64,000 nucleotides of DNA. It comes from Campylobacter lari (GTDB lineage: Bacteria > Campylobacterota > Campylobacteria > Campylobacterales > Campylobacteraceae). Position 1 is the stretch's first letter; the number at the start of each line of letters is the position of its first letter. Below, in pieces: positions 56,321-64,000 of the stretch. The stretch lies in assembly GCF_001017575.1 (NCBI RefSeq), contig NZ_CP011372.1:1488001-1552000 (forward strand), written 5' to 3'. Position numbers and translations under genes: made by a program. The notes below the pieces were generated by a model. That model saw only the letters and a list, made by a program, of their open reading frames with translations, searched no databases and was not told the DNA's origin.

Positions 56321-57755
56321 GTTAATAATTTTTGCAAGTTGTTTTTTAATAACAGCTTGTAGTTTAAAACCAAATTTAGAAATCAAAGATGTAAATTACA
56401 CCAAAAGCTTAGACCAAAATATTAGCATTAATAAACAGTGGTGGAAAGCTTTTGATGATAATTATTTAAATACCTTAGTCGATCAAGCTTTAAAAAATAA
56501 TAACGACTTGCAAATTGCATATATGAATTTACAAAAAGCTTATGAAACTTTAGGTATAGCAAGAAGCGATTTGCTTCCTAATCTTGATGCAAGTGCTAGT
56601 GGAGCAAGAGGAAAAACTAGCATTAATGCTCCAAGTAATAAAAGCAACGAGTTTGCTTATGGTAACGATTTTAATATGGGTTTAAATTTAAGCTATGAAG
56701 TAGATTTATGGGGTAAATACAGAGATACTTATGGTGCCTCAAAAGCAAAATTGCAAGCTAGTGAGTTTGACTATGAAAGTGCGAGATTAAGTTTAATTTC
56801 TAATGTAGTAAAAACTTATTTTAACCTAGCAAGCTTAAGCGAGCAAGTAAAAATTTTAGAAGAAACAACCCAAAGTTATCAAAAAACTTATGAGTTAAAA
56901 TTAGAGCATTTTAAACTTGGAATGATTAGTGAGTATGAGCTTAACAAATTTAAAGCTGAGCTTGAAAATTCAAGAGTTTTACTCACAAATGCTAAAATTC
57001 AAAAAGAAGCTAATACTAAAGCTTTAAAAATCTTAACTTCAAATGATATTGATGATATACTTTATAATAGCATAGAGTATAAAAAAATAGGACAATACGA
57101 GCTTAACATACCTGAGGGCATTGGTAGTGAAATTTTACTTCAAAGACCTGATGTGCAAGCTAGTTTAAAAATTTTAGAAGAAAAAAACTATCTTGTTGGA
57201 GTAGCTAGAACTGCATTTTTGCCAAACCTTTCTTTAACAGGACTTTTGGGCTTTCAAAGTAATGATTTAGATCTTTTAGTCAAACATGGAAGTAATACTT
57301 GGAATGTAGCTGGAAATTTTGCAATGCCAATTTTTCATTGGGGTGAGATTATGAATAATGTTAATATTGCAAAACTTACCAAAGATGAAGCTTTTTTACA
57401 ATATGAAAATACATTAAAAACAGCCTTTGGAGAAATAAGACTTGCTTTATTTAATCGCCAAAGCTATTATGAAAATGAGCAAAATTATAAAAATTTATTT
57501 CTAGCTCAAAGTAAAATTTATGAAATTTCTACCTTAAGATATGAAAATGGTGTGATTAACTTGGCTGATTTTTTACAAGATCAAAGAAATTACTTAAATG
57601 CTAAACTTTCTTATACTAATTCATCTTATGAGCTTGCAAATTCCATTGTAGATGTTATGAAAGCTTTTGGTGGAGGATTTAACGCTAAAGAAGAATCAAA
57701 AGAAAACATCAAAGCTATGGAAGAAAACTTAAAGGAAAACTTTTATAACAACTGA
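56313..57755 (+). CDS. cmeC: Outer membrane efflux channel CmeC
   Basis: A 480-residue TolC-type lipoprotein (lipobox LITAC, Cys17). Two OEP repeats build the barrel and helical tunnel: the first includes QQWWKAFDDNYLNTLVDQALKNN-like sequence near residue 35 and ARSDLLPNLDASASG, the second RTAFLPNLSLTGLLGFQ. The last part, NLADFLQDQRNYLNAKLSYTNS, is typical. ATG 56313 follows GAGGT inside the cmeB end; an earlier start in the same frame would overlap more and destroy the signal peptide. Confidence 0.96.
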   Translation: MYKLIIFASCFLITACSLKPNLEIKDVNYTKSLDQNISINKQWWKAFDDNYLNTLVDQALKNNNDLQIAYMNLQKAYETLGIARSDLLPNLDASASGARGKTSINAPSNKSNEFAYGNDFNMGLNLSYEVDLWGKYRDTYGASKAKLQASEFDYESARLSLISNVVKTYFNLASLSEQVKILEETTQSYQKTYELKLEHFKLGMISEYELNKFKAELENSRVLLTNAKIQKEANTKALKILTSNDIDDILYNSIEYKKIGQYELNIPEGIGSEILLQRPDVQASLKILEEKNYLVGVARTAFLPNLSLTGLLGFQSNDLDLLVKHGSNTWNVAGNFAMPIFHWGEIMNNVNIAKLTKDEAFLQYENTLKTAFGEIRLALFNRQSYYENEQNYKNLFLAQSKIYEISTLRYENGVINLADFLQDQRNYLNAKLSYTNSSYELANSIVDVMKAFGGGFNAKEESKENIKAMEENLKENFYNN

Positions 57756-57780
57756 GCCTTTAAGGCTTAGTTGTTTTTGA
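57751..57780. terminator. Terminator of cmeABC
   Basis: AACTGAGCC, TTTAA loop, GGCTTAGTT and TGTTTTTG: a stem with one G-U pair overlapping the cmeC stop and followed by a U-run. It also covers the 3' end of the short convergent frame. Confidence 0.8.
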
Positions 57781-57909
57781 GTTATTATCATCTACTACAC
57801 AATAATAACATTTCTTTGGTGACACAGGAAGTTTTTTAACAGCTTCCTCAATAGGGATGCAATTAGCTATATTTGCAAAAAAGATAAATACTAAAATTAC
57901 TTTTTTCAT
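57761..57909 (-). CDS. Small Cys-containing secreted peptide (possible)
   Basis: A 49-codon frame: signal-like MKKVILVFIFFANIANC, then IPIEEAVKKLPVSPKKC and YYCVVDD with a CxxC pair (Cys34, Cys37), ending TTKP. It starts six bases after the stop of the porin remnant, so it may be coupled to it. It runs through the cmeABC terminator. No family recognised; lipobox is imperfect (Asn before Cys17). Confidence 0.4.
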
Positions 57910-57915
57910 AAATCA

Positions 57916-58107
57916 TCAATGCATTTGAATTTGAATTCTTTGATTAAAATTATTATTTCCTCTATCTTTTGGGCTATTATGTTCAAAACGATAACGCATA
58001 CTACCTGAAACATTAACATCTTGAAAAATTTCATCTAAAGGTGCAGAATTTGATACACTTATAAATCCTAACAAAAATACAAAAAATGCTATAAAAATCT
58101 TTTTCAT
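57916..58107 (-). pseudogene. Truncated Campylobacter porin (MOMP-type) N-terminus
   Basis: A 63-codon frame with a signal peptide (MKKIFIAFFVFLLGFISVSN) and a mature start APLDEIFQDVNVSGSMRYRF, which parallels the [20 protein letters not shown] start of the major outer membrane porin. It then stops after about 40 mature residues, where the porin would continue for over 350. No continuing homology is seen in other frames before cmeC. I read it as a remnant, although translation of a short exported peptide remains possible. Confidence 0.65.
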
Positions 58108-58181
58108 TATAAAGCCTTTGTAAAAATATGATACAATTATAGTCTTTTTAAATAACTACAAAATGAAAATTTAGGAAAAAT

Positions 58182-59519
58182 ATGAATTTTTTACAAAACT
58201 TAGCTCTTTCTTACTCACACAAGGCTATGCAAAAATCTTTAGAGAATGGTTTTGATGTGAAACTTTTAAAAGAAGGACAAGAAAAAAAAGTTAATCCAAA
58301 AAAATCTTATATGCTTTATGCTCACATACCATTTTGTCATACTTTTTGCCCATATTGTAGCTTTCATAAGTATTATTACAATGAAGATTTAGCAAAAAGA
58401 TATTTTGAAAGTTTAAGAGAAGAGATCAAACAAATCAAAAGTAAAGGATTTGATTTTACTTCTATGTATGTGGGTGGTGGCACTACTTTGATCAACGAAG
58501 AAGAGCTTGCTAAAACTTTAGAACTTTGCAAAAAATTATTTAACATCAAAGAAATTTCTTGTGAAACCGATCCAAACCATATTGACCCAAAAAAATTAGA
58601 AATGTTTAAAGGGCTTATAGATCGTTTAAGTTGCGGTATACAAAGTTTTGATGATGATACTTTAAAAAAAGTAGCAAGATACCATAAATTTGGCTCTAGC
58701 AAAGAACTTCAAGAAAAACTCTCTAAAGCCATAGGTGTGCTTCCTATTATGAGTCTTGATTTGATTTTTAATTTTCCTTCTCAAACTAAAGAGCAATTGC
58801 TCAATGATTTAGAAATAGCTAAGAGTTTAAAACCTCAACAAATCACAACTTATCCTTTGATGAAATCAAACCTCACAAAAGATAATATCGCAAAAACTTT
58901 AGGAGTAAGTTTTAAAGATAATGAATTTGAGTTTTATAAAATCATTGTAGATTTTTTCAAAGATTATGAAAGAAATAATGCATGGTCATTTTCTTTAGAA
59001 AAAAGTAGCTTTAATGATGAGTATGTAAGTAGCCATCATGAGTATTTGGGCGTGGGAAGCGGGGCTTTTAGCTTTTTAGACGGAGAACTTTTAATCAATG
59101 CTTTTAATTTAAATGATTATTCTAAACTCATCAAAGAAAAACAAAATGCAAATATTGCTAAAGCTAATTTTGGCAAAAAAGAAATCATCAAATATGTCTT
59201 TTTAACCGAAATGTTTACTGGTAAAATCGAAATTGATAAATTTAACAAAACTTTAGAATGTAATTTAGAAAAAGATCTTTTCATCGAACTTTTAGGCCTT
59301 AAACTAAGTAAAGCTATAAAAAAAGAAAACAATACTTTATATACAAGTGAATTTGGACGTTATTTGTTTATGGTATTGATGAAAGACTTTTACACAGGCA
59401 TGGATTTAGTGCGTGCTGTATTTAGAGATGATAAACGCTTACAAGATAAAGAACACATTAATATCATGCAAGAAAATGTTGATCCACTTGATTTTAAAAG
59501 TATGGAGTTTAAAGGATAA
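58182..59519 (+). CDS. HemW/HemN-like radical SAM protein
   Basis: A 445-residue radical SAM protein. The cluster motif is C52-x3-C56-x2-C59 in HIPFCHTFCPYCSFHKYYY; the SAM GGE-like motif is YVGGGTTLI; then ETDPNHIDPKKLEMF and SCGIQSFDDDTLKKVARYHK. These match HemN/HemW proteins. Lacking a clear N-terminal coproporphyrinogen-oxidase extension, it is more like HemW, a heme chaperone, than a coproporphyrinogen dehydrogenase. It lies next to hemJ across a shared terminator. Confidence 0.87.
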   Translation: MNFLQNLALSYSHKAMQKSLENGFDVKLLKEGQEKKVNPKKSYMLYAHIPFCHTFCPYCSFHKYYYNEDLAKRYFESLREEIKQIKSKGFDFTSMYVGGGTTLINEEELAKTLELCKKLFNIKEISCETDPNHIDPKKLEMFKGLIDRLSCGIQSFDDDTLKKVARYHKFGSSKELQEKLSKAIGVLPIMSLDLIFNFPSQTKEQLLNDLEIAKSLKPQQITTYPLMKSNLTKDNIAKTLGVSFKDNEFEFYKIIVDFFKDYERNNAWSFSLEKSSFNDEYVSSHHEYLGVGSGAFSFLDGELLINAFNLNDYSKLIKEKQNANIAKANFGKKEIIKYVFLTEMFTGKIEIDKFNKTLECNLEKDLFIELLGLKLSKAIKKENNTLYTSEFGRYLFMVLMKDFYTGMDLVRAVFRDDKRLQDKEHINIMQENVDPLDFKSMEFKG

Positions 59520-59541
59520 AAAGCCTTAAAAAAGGCTTTTT
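59518..59541. terminator. Bidirectional terminator
   Basis: AAAAAGCCTT, four-base A loop, AAGGCTTTTT between the radical SAM gene and convergent hemJ. Both ends have the A/T-runs needed on either strand. Confidence 0.9.
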
Positions 59542-59542
59542 A

Positions 59543-59992
59543 TTAAAACGGTCTTACCACCATCATAATAGCGATGATTATAAATAATATCGTTGGAATT
59601 TCATTATAAGCTCTAAAGAATTTCCCACTTTTTTTGCAAGTATCATTTTGAAGTTGTTTTAAATAATAATAATTTTGTAAATGATAAATAATTAAAAGCA
59701 AAGCACAGGTTAATTTAGCATGCATAAAACCTGATCCAACCATTAAAGCTTTATTAACATGAAGCATTAAACTACCACTTATTAAAGTTACAATCATAGC
59801 AGGAGTTTGGATATAAAAATACAATTTTCTTTCTTGAATTTTTACCACTTCCACAAAGCCTTTATTGTCTTTATGTTCTGTATGATATACAAAAAGTCTT
59901 GGCAAATAAAACAATCCAGCCATCCATGAAACAAAAGCTAAATAATGCACCATTTTAATCCATAAATACCAGTCGGTTAAAAAATCTAACAT
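59543..59992 (-). CDS. hemJ: Protoporphyrinogen oxidase HemJ
   Basis: A 149-residue inner-membrane protein with four hydrophobic segments, of the UPF0093/HemJ family. The conserved His is in WIKMVHYLAFVSWMAGLFYLPRLFVYH, followed by the conserved Arg/Lys loop and FFRAYNEIPTILFI near the end. HemJ performs the oxygen-independent six-electron oxidation before heme formation. It overlaps lspA by seven bases. Confidence 0.92.
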   Translation of the reverse strand: MLDFLTDWYLWIKMVHYLAFVSWMAGLFYLPRLFVYHTEHKDNKGFVEVVKIQERKLYFYIQTPAMIVTLISGSLMLHVNKALMVGSGFMHAKLTCALLLIIYHLQNYYYLKQLQNDTCKKSGKFFRAYNEIPTILFIIIAIMMVVRPF

Positions 59993-60441
59993 TTTTCTCC
60001 TTTTTTATTAAAAATTTCTTTTATTAAAATCAAAGCTACGCTAATGTTTATCATCACATCAGCTAAATTAAACACAGCAAATTCAAACCACTTGTGCCAA
60101 AATACAAAATCCACCACGCCTATATGCACAAAGCGATCAAGTAAATTAGAACACCCAGCAGATAGCATAATAGCAAAAGCAATCAAATGCGTTTTAAAAA
60201 ACTCTTTTTGATAAAGCAAATACCCAAACAAAGCCAAAATAAAAACAAGCTGTATATATTTTAAATACTCTCCTAAAAAGGCAAACATTGAAAAGGCCAC
60301 ACCGGTATTATAGGTTAAAACCAAGTCAAAAAATTCACCCTTATACTCAAGCCCTTGCAAAAACAAATACTTGCTTGCTTGATCTAGTATAAAAACTAAA
60401 GCAAAAACAAGCCAAAATTTTAAAGGCAAGATTTTAAGCAT
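59986..60441 (-). CDS. lspA: Lipoprotein signal peptidase
   Basis: A 151-residue, four-span aspartyl protease that cleaves prolipoproteins. The catalytic aspartates lie in GVVDFVFW and [10 protein letters not shown]; the preceding GCSNLLDRF corresponds to the family's GNxxDR block with Cys-Ser for the usual Gly-Gly... positions. It is encoded between glmM and hemJ, with an eight-base overlap to glmM. Confidence 0.94.
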   Translation of the reverse strand: MLKILPLKFWLVFALVFILDQASKYLFLQGLEYKGEFFDLVLTYNTGVAFSMFAFLGEYLKYIQLVFILALFGYLLYQKEFFKTHLIAFAIMLSAGCSNLLDRFVHIGVVDFVFWHKWFEFAVFNLADVMINISVALILIKEIFNKKGEKC

Positions 60442-61771
60442 TCAATGCTTTCATAAAAAAGCTTTCAACAACTTTCATTTCTTTTTCTAAAAGCTTAATG
60501 TCTTTTGCTTCAAGCAATAAGCGTATTAAATTTTCTGTACCTGAGTACCTAAACAAACTAGCAATTCCTTTTTTTTCTAAGTCTTTTTTCAACTCTTCCA
60601 AACCTGCAAGCTTGCTTAAGTCTTTTTTCTCTGAAATTTTAAGATTATGCAAAAGCTGTGGGTAAGGTTTAACTTGATTTAAAATTTCGCTTGCACTTTT
60701 TGCTTCACTTAACATTAAAGCACTAAATTGTAAAGCAGCTACCAAACCATCTCCAGTTTTTGCATAGTCACTAAAGATAATATGCCCACTTTGCTCTCCA
60801 CCAAAATTTCCACCGCATTCTTTGAGTTTTTCAAGCACGTATTTATCACCTACATTGCAAGTTTCATGTGTGATTTTATGTTTATTTAAAAACTCTTTTA
60901 AAGCACCATTACTCATTATAGTGCTAACTACGCTTGATTTTAACTTGCCTTGTTTTTTCAAAAATAAAGCTAAAACACCCAAAAGACTATCTCCATGGGC
61001 TACTTCTCCTTTTTCATCCACAACAACCAAACGATCTGCATCTCCATCAAAAGCAAAACCCATATCTGCTCTAAATTTCTTTACTTCTAAGGCTAAATTT
61101 AAAGGATGTAAAGCCCCGCAATTTTCATTGATATTTAAACCATTTGGTTTATCATTGATCACAATCACATCTGCACCAAGTTCTTTAAAAACCGTAGGTG
61201 CTACCTTATAAGAAGCTCCATGAGCCACATCTAAAACAACGCGTAAAGATTTTAAAGTCAGCTCTTTAGGAAAAGAATTTTTTATAGAAACAATATATCT
61301 TCCTATCACATCATCAATTCTTTTTGCTTGCCCAATTTGTGATTTTGTTGTTCTTGCTTCTTCTATGAGTTTATCGTTAAAATAAATTTCTTCTATTTTT
61401 GCTTCTGCTTGCTCATCAAGTTTATTTCCATGTGCATCAAAAAATTTAATACCATTATCATAGTAAGGATTGTGTGAAGCTGATATCATAATCCCTGCAT
61501 CACAACGCATATCTTCAGTTAAAAACGCAATAGCAGGTGTTGGCATAGGGCCTATTTCTATAACATTATATCCTATAGAAGTAAGCCCTGAAACGATAGC
61601 ATTTTCTATCATATAACCGCTTCTTCTTGTATCTTTTCCTACTAAGATATTATTTGTAAGGGCTTTGTCTTTAAAATAAATTCCAGCAGCCATAGCCAAA
61701 CGCATAGCTAAAAACGAATCCAAAAACTCCCCTGCTTTACCGCGTACTCCATCTGTTCCAAAAAGTTTCAT
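60434..61771 (-). CDS. glmM: Phosphoglucosamine mutase
   Basis: A 445-residue enzyme converting glucosamine-6-phosphate to glucosamine-1-phosphate for peptidoglycan and LOS. The start [14 protein letters not shown] is standard; the phosphoserine loop is [20 protein letters not shown] (about residues 92-111), the metal loop is [13 protein letters not shown], and the C-terminal phosphate site is [14 protein letters not shown]. The frame extends 30 codons upstream, but ATG 61771 has AAAGG ahead and fits the family. Confidence 0.96.
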   Translation of the reverse strand: MKLFGTDGVRGKAGEFLDSFLAMRLAMAAGIYFKDKALTNNILVGKDTRRSGYMIENAIVSGLTSIGYNVIEIGPMPTPAIAFLTEDMRCDAGIMISASHNPYYDNGIKFFDAHGNKLDEQAEAKIEEIYFNDKLIEEARTTKSQIGQAKRIDDVIGRYIVSIKNSFPKELTLKSLRVVLDVAHGASYKVAPTVFKELGADVIVINDKPNGLNINENCGALHPLNLALEVKKFRADMGFAFDGDADRLVVVDEKGEVAHGDSLLGVLALFLKKQGKLKSSVVSTIMSNGALKEFLNKHKITHETCNVGDKYVLEKLKECGGNFGGEQSGHIIFSDYAKTGDGLVAALQFSALMLSEAKSASEILNQVKPYPQLLHNLKISEKKDLSKLAGLEELKKDLEKKGIASLFRYSGTENLIRLLLEAKDIKLLEKEMKVVESFFMKALNA

Positions 61772-61902
61772 TTTTTTACCTTTGATTTTAAATAGTGCAA
61801 TTATAAGAAAAAAAGTTAAGTAATGTATAAATGTGAGAATTTTATAAGCATTAGTTAGCAATAAAAATATATAATTTTTAAAATTTCACTTAAGGAAAAT
61901 GA

Positions 61903-63078
61903 ATGAAAAAAATCATCGCAGGAGTTGTAGTAGTAGTTTTATTAGTTATAGGATTTTTTACCTCAGCTTCTTACATTAACTCAATCAATGGAAAAATATT
62001 TGCTCAAATGAGCCAAGATACAGCATATTATAGTGTTGAAGATGCTAACTATACCAAAGGACTTTTAAATTCCAAAGGAAGTTTTATAGCTACACTTAAT
62101 GACTTGCCTTATAGTTTTAAAGTGAATGTGGATTTTTCTAATAATTTTTTTGCAAGCAATAATGCTATCATTTCTATTTTAAATGAAAATGAAGACTTAA
62201 AAGGTATTTTTCCAAATGAAGAAATCTTTAAAATCTTAGTTAGTGCAAAAGGTGGAGACATTAACATCAATGCAAAAATAAATGATATCAATTTTACCCG
62301 CAATGATACAAATTTAGTTTTAAATAATACATCTTTTAAGATTATAGGTTCTGAAGAATTTGTAAAAAATATGGAGCTTAATCTAGGTTATGTTTTGTTA
62401 GAACAACTATCTCATGAAGAAAAATTAGAAGCAAAAAATATCAAAATTTCTGAATTTCCTATACAAAAATTAAGTTTTAATGATATCTTTAGTCCTAGTA
62501 GAAATAGTGAGCAAAATATAAGCATTGATAGTGTTAATTTTATAAGTTCTATTACTTTTGACTTTGATAAATTAAAAATTTTTGCAAAAACAGCTCAAAA
62601 TGCTCAAAATGATTATGATAGTGTTTTAAAACTAGATTTAGCTAAATTTAATCTTGCAAATGAAAACTTTATGCTAAACAACATTAATTTAGATATGAAT
62701 TTTAATAATCTTTCTAAAAAAGCTTATGATAGTTTAGTGCAAAACTCAAACACTGATATTTTTTCTATGATGCTTTTAGCAAGTCAGTTTTTAAAAGCAA
62801 ACCCACAAATCATCTTAAATAATCTAAGCTTTGAAAAAGAAGGTAAAAAATTTGATGCAAATGGGCAAACTATTTTCACTGAAAATAATATAAAATCACA
62901 ATTGCATGCAAACACTGAAATTCTTCCTAGTCAAATTTGGCCTGATTTTGCAAATTTTGATACTTATTTTGTAGATAATAATGGCTCTTATGTGCTTGAT
63001 TTTATCTATGATGATTCTAACAAAAGTGATGTTACAACTATCATTAATGGTGAAAGACTTACCATAAATCCACAATGA
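61903..63078 (+). CDS. DUF945-like periplasmic/membrane-anchored protein
   Basis: A 391-residue protein with an uncleaved signal anchor (MKKIIAGVVVVVLLVIGFFT) and a long beta-rich soluble part rich in Asn, Ser and Asp. The general plan resembles the DUF945/YdgA family. It lacks known catalytic motifs, and its role is unknown. AAGGA precedes the start, and its stop overlaps the rarA start (ATGA). Confidence 0.75.
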   Translation: MKKIIAGVVVVVLLVIGFFTSASYINSINGKIFAQMSQDTAYYSVEDANYTKGLLNSKGSFIATLNDLPYSFKVNVDFSNNFFASNNAIISILNENEDLKGIFPNEEIFKILVSAKGGDININAKINDINFTRNDTNLVLNNTSFKIIGSEEFVKNMELNLGYVLLEQLSHEEKLEAKNIKISEFPIQKLSFNDIFSPSRNSEQNISIDSVNFISSITFDFDKLKIFAKTAQNAQNDYDSVLKLDLAKFNLANENFMLNNINLDMNFNNLSKKAYDSLVQNSNTDIFSMMLLASQFLKANPQIILNNLSFEKEGKKFDANGQTIFTENNIKSQLHANTEILPSQIWPDFANFDTYFVDNNGSYVLDFIYDDSNKSDVTTIINGERLTINPQ

Positions 63079-64000
63079 CAAATTTAAGCTTAACTTTTCG
63101 TCCTAAAACTTTAGATGAGGTTTTAGGACAAGAAAATTTAGTAGAAATTTTTAAAAAATTCATACAAGTTTCAAAACTCCCTCATAGTGTATTTTTTGGT
63201 CCAGCAGGTTGTGGAAAAACTTCTTTTGCAAGGGCTATAGCGTATGAGTATAAACTAGACTTTTATGAGTTTGATGGAGGAAATTTTAAGCTTGAAGAGC
63301 TTAGAAAAATACTAATTAATTATGAAAATTCTTTATTCAAACCTTTGATCTTTATCGATGAGGTACATAGGCTTTCAAAAACCCAACAAGAAATGCTTTT
63401 AATTCCTTTGGAAAATCAAAAATGCCTTTTCATAGGTGCAAGCACTGAAAACCCTTATTTTACTTTAACTTCAGGCATAAGAAGTAGAAGTATGCTTTTT
63501 GAATTTAAAGGTTTAGAATATAAAGACTTAGAAAAACTTGCCACAAAAGTGCAAGAAAAACTCCAATGTAAAATCGATGATGATGCCAAAGACTTCTTAA
63601 TCACTTCTAGTGCAAATGATGCAAGAAGCTTTTTAAATTTATGTGAGTTTGCTTTGGCTTTAGATAGCACTCATATCACGCTTGAAACTTTGAAAAAATT
63701 AAGAGCAAATGTTTTAAGCGATGGCACTTCAAGTAAAGATACACACTATAAACTAGCTAGTTCTATGATAAAGAGCTTAAGAGGAAGTGATGTAGATGCG
63801 AGTTTGTATTATCTTGCGAGGTTGATTGATGGGGGCGAAAGTGCGGATTTCATCGCTAGAAGATTAGTGATATTTGCAAGTGAAGATATCTCAAATGCAA
63901 ATCCACAAGCACTTAATCTAGCCACAAGCACACTCATAGCAGTAAAAAACATAGGCTATCCTGAAGCTAGGATCATCTTAGCTCAATGTGTGGTATTTTT
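63075..64000 (+). CDS. rarA: Replication-associated recombination protein RarA (partial)
   Basis: The first 308 residues of an AAA+ protein of the RarA/MgsA clamp-loader-like family; the gene runs off the window. It starts with SLTFRPKTLDEVLGQENLV, the family opening, and has Walker A GPAGCGKT (42-49), Walker B LIFIDEVHRL (91-100), sensor 1 FIGASTENP, and SGIRSRSMLFEF with the Arg finger. The later ASSMIKSLRGSDVDASLYYLARLIDGGE is typical of the C-terminal tetramerisation region. It acts at stalled replication forks. Confidence 0.94.
   Translation, partial: MTNLSLTFRPKTLDEVLGQENLVEIFKKFIQVSKLPHSVFFGPAGCGKTSFARAIAYEYKLDFYEFDGGNFKLEELRKILINYENSLFKPLIFIDEVHRLSKTQQEMLLIPLENQKCLFIGASTENPYFTLTSGIRSRSMLFEFKGLEYKDLEKLATKVQEKLQCKIDDDAKDFLITSSANDARSFLNLCEFALALDSTHITLETLKKLRANVLSDGTSSKDTHYKLASSMIKSLRGSDVDASLYYLARLIDGGESADFIARRLVIFASEDISNANPQALNLATSTLIAVKNIGYPEARIILAQCVVF

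Noticed and set aside
61772-61861. N-terminal extension of GlmM
   Set aside because: The 30 extra codons are hydrophobic and absent from the family; ATG 61771 has a ribosome site.

Overview
The window is AT-rich chromosomal DNA of a Campylobacter species. Gene content, the flagellar sigma-54 promoters, the CmeRABC pump, a phase-variable poly-G autotransporter and the epsilon-type SRP RNA all point to this genus. The order of blocks differs from my memory of C. jejuni, although the content of each block matches, so a relative such as the C. lari group is my best guess. This is an inference from gene content, not a measured phylogeny.

Layout. 1-9 kb: secG(end)-frr-pyrE-RDD-nrdB, dba-dsbI, pcm, a GNAT enzyme, a degenerate alpha-carbonic anhydrase, then typA with a membrane gene. 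9-13.8 kb: a sigma-54 flagellar hook operon (small protein-fliK-flgD-flgE). 13.8-15.6 kb: an unknown gene, the SRP RNA and a tandem HD-domain protein. 15.7-22 kb: an iron/heme/NO region made of the cfbpABC ferric-iron importer, a divergent single-domain globin, a HbpS/GlcG-like secreted protein and a SyrD/PvdE-type exporter. 22.0-22.6 kb: the only long gene-poor gap, with a MITE-like inverted repeat, a possible 27-residue membrane peptide and a strong hairpin. 22.6-26.5 kb: a 1283-residue autotransporter with a G10 tract at codons 5-8. 26.6-33 kb: a tightly overlapped minus-strand operon (ctsG-tsaD-pgp1-dxr-cdsA, then two more genes). 33-38.2 kb: mobA-pldA-orphan, an ion-transporter-type membrane protein and ilvD. 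38.25-38.63 kb: a tRNA cluster (Gly, Leu, Cys, Ser). 38.8-43 kb: two dCache chemoreceptors whose signalling halves are identical over 1049 bp. 43-49.8 kb: minus-strand housekeeping and hypothetical genes ending upstream at rpsU. 50-57.8 kb: ccoG-cmeR-cmeABC. 57.8-64 kb: a truncated porin remnant, a HemW-like radical SAM gene, hemJ-lspA-glmM, a DUF945-like gene and the start of rarA.

Most of the window is ordinary core genome. The observations I rate highest are: a beta-rich module shared by the hook cap FlgD and the hook-type protein FlgE; the loss of catalytic residues in the carbonic anhydrase-like protein while zinc ligands are kept; the contingency tract in the autotransporter; the exact duplication of the receptor signalling domain; the exporter/HbpS-like pair without an obvious cargo; and the structured gap beside them. 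I did not find a CRISPR array, prophage, insertion sequence or recognisable new defence system.
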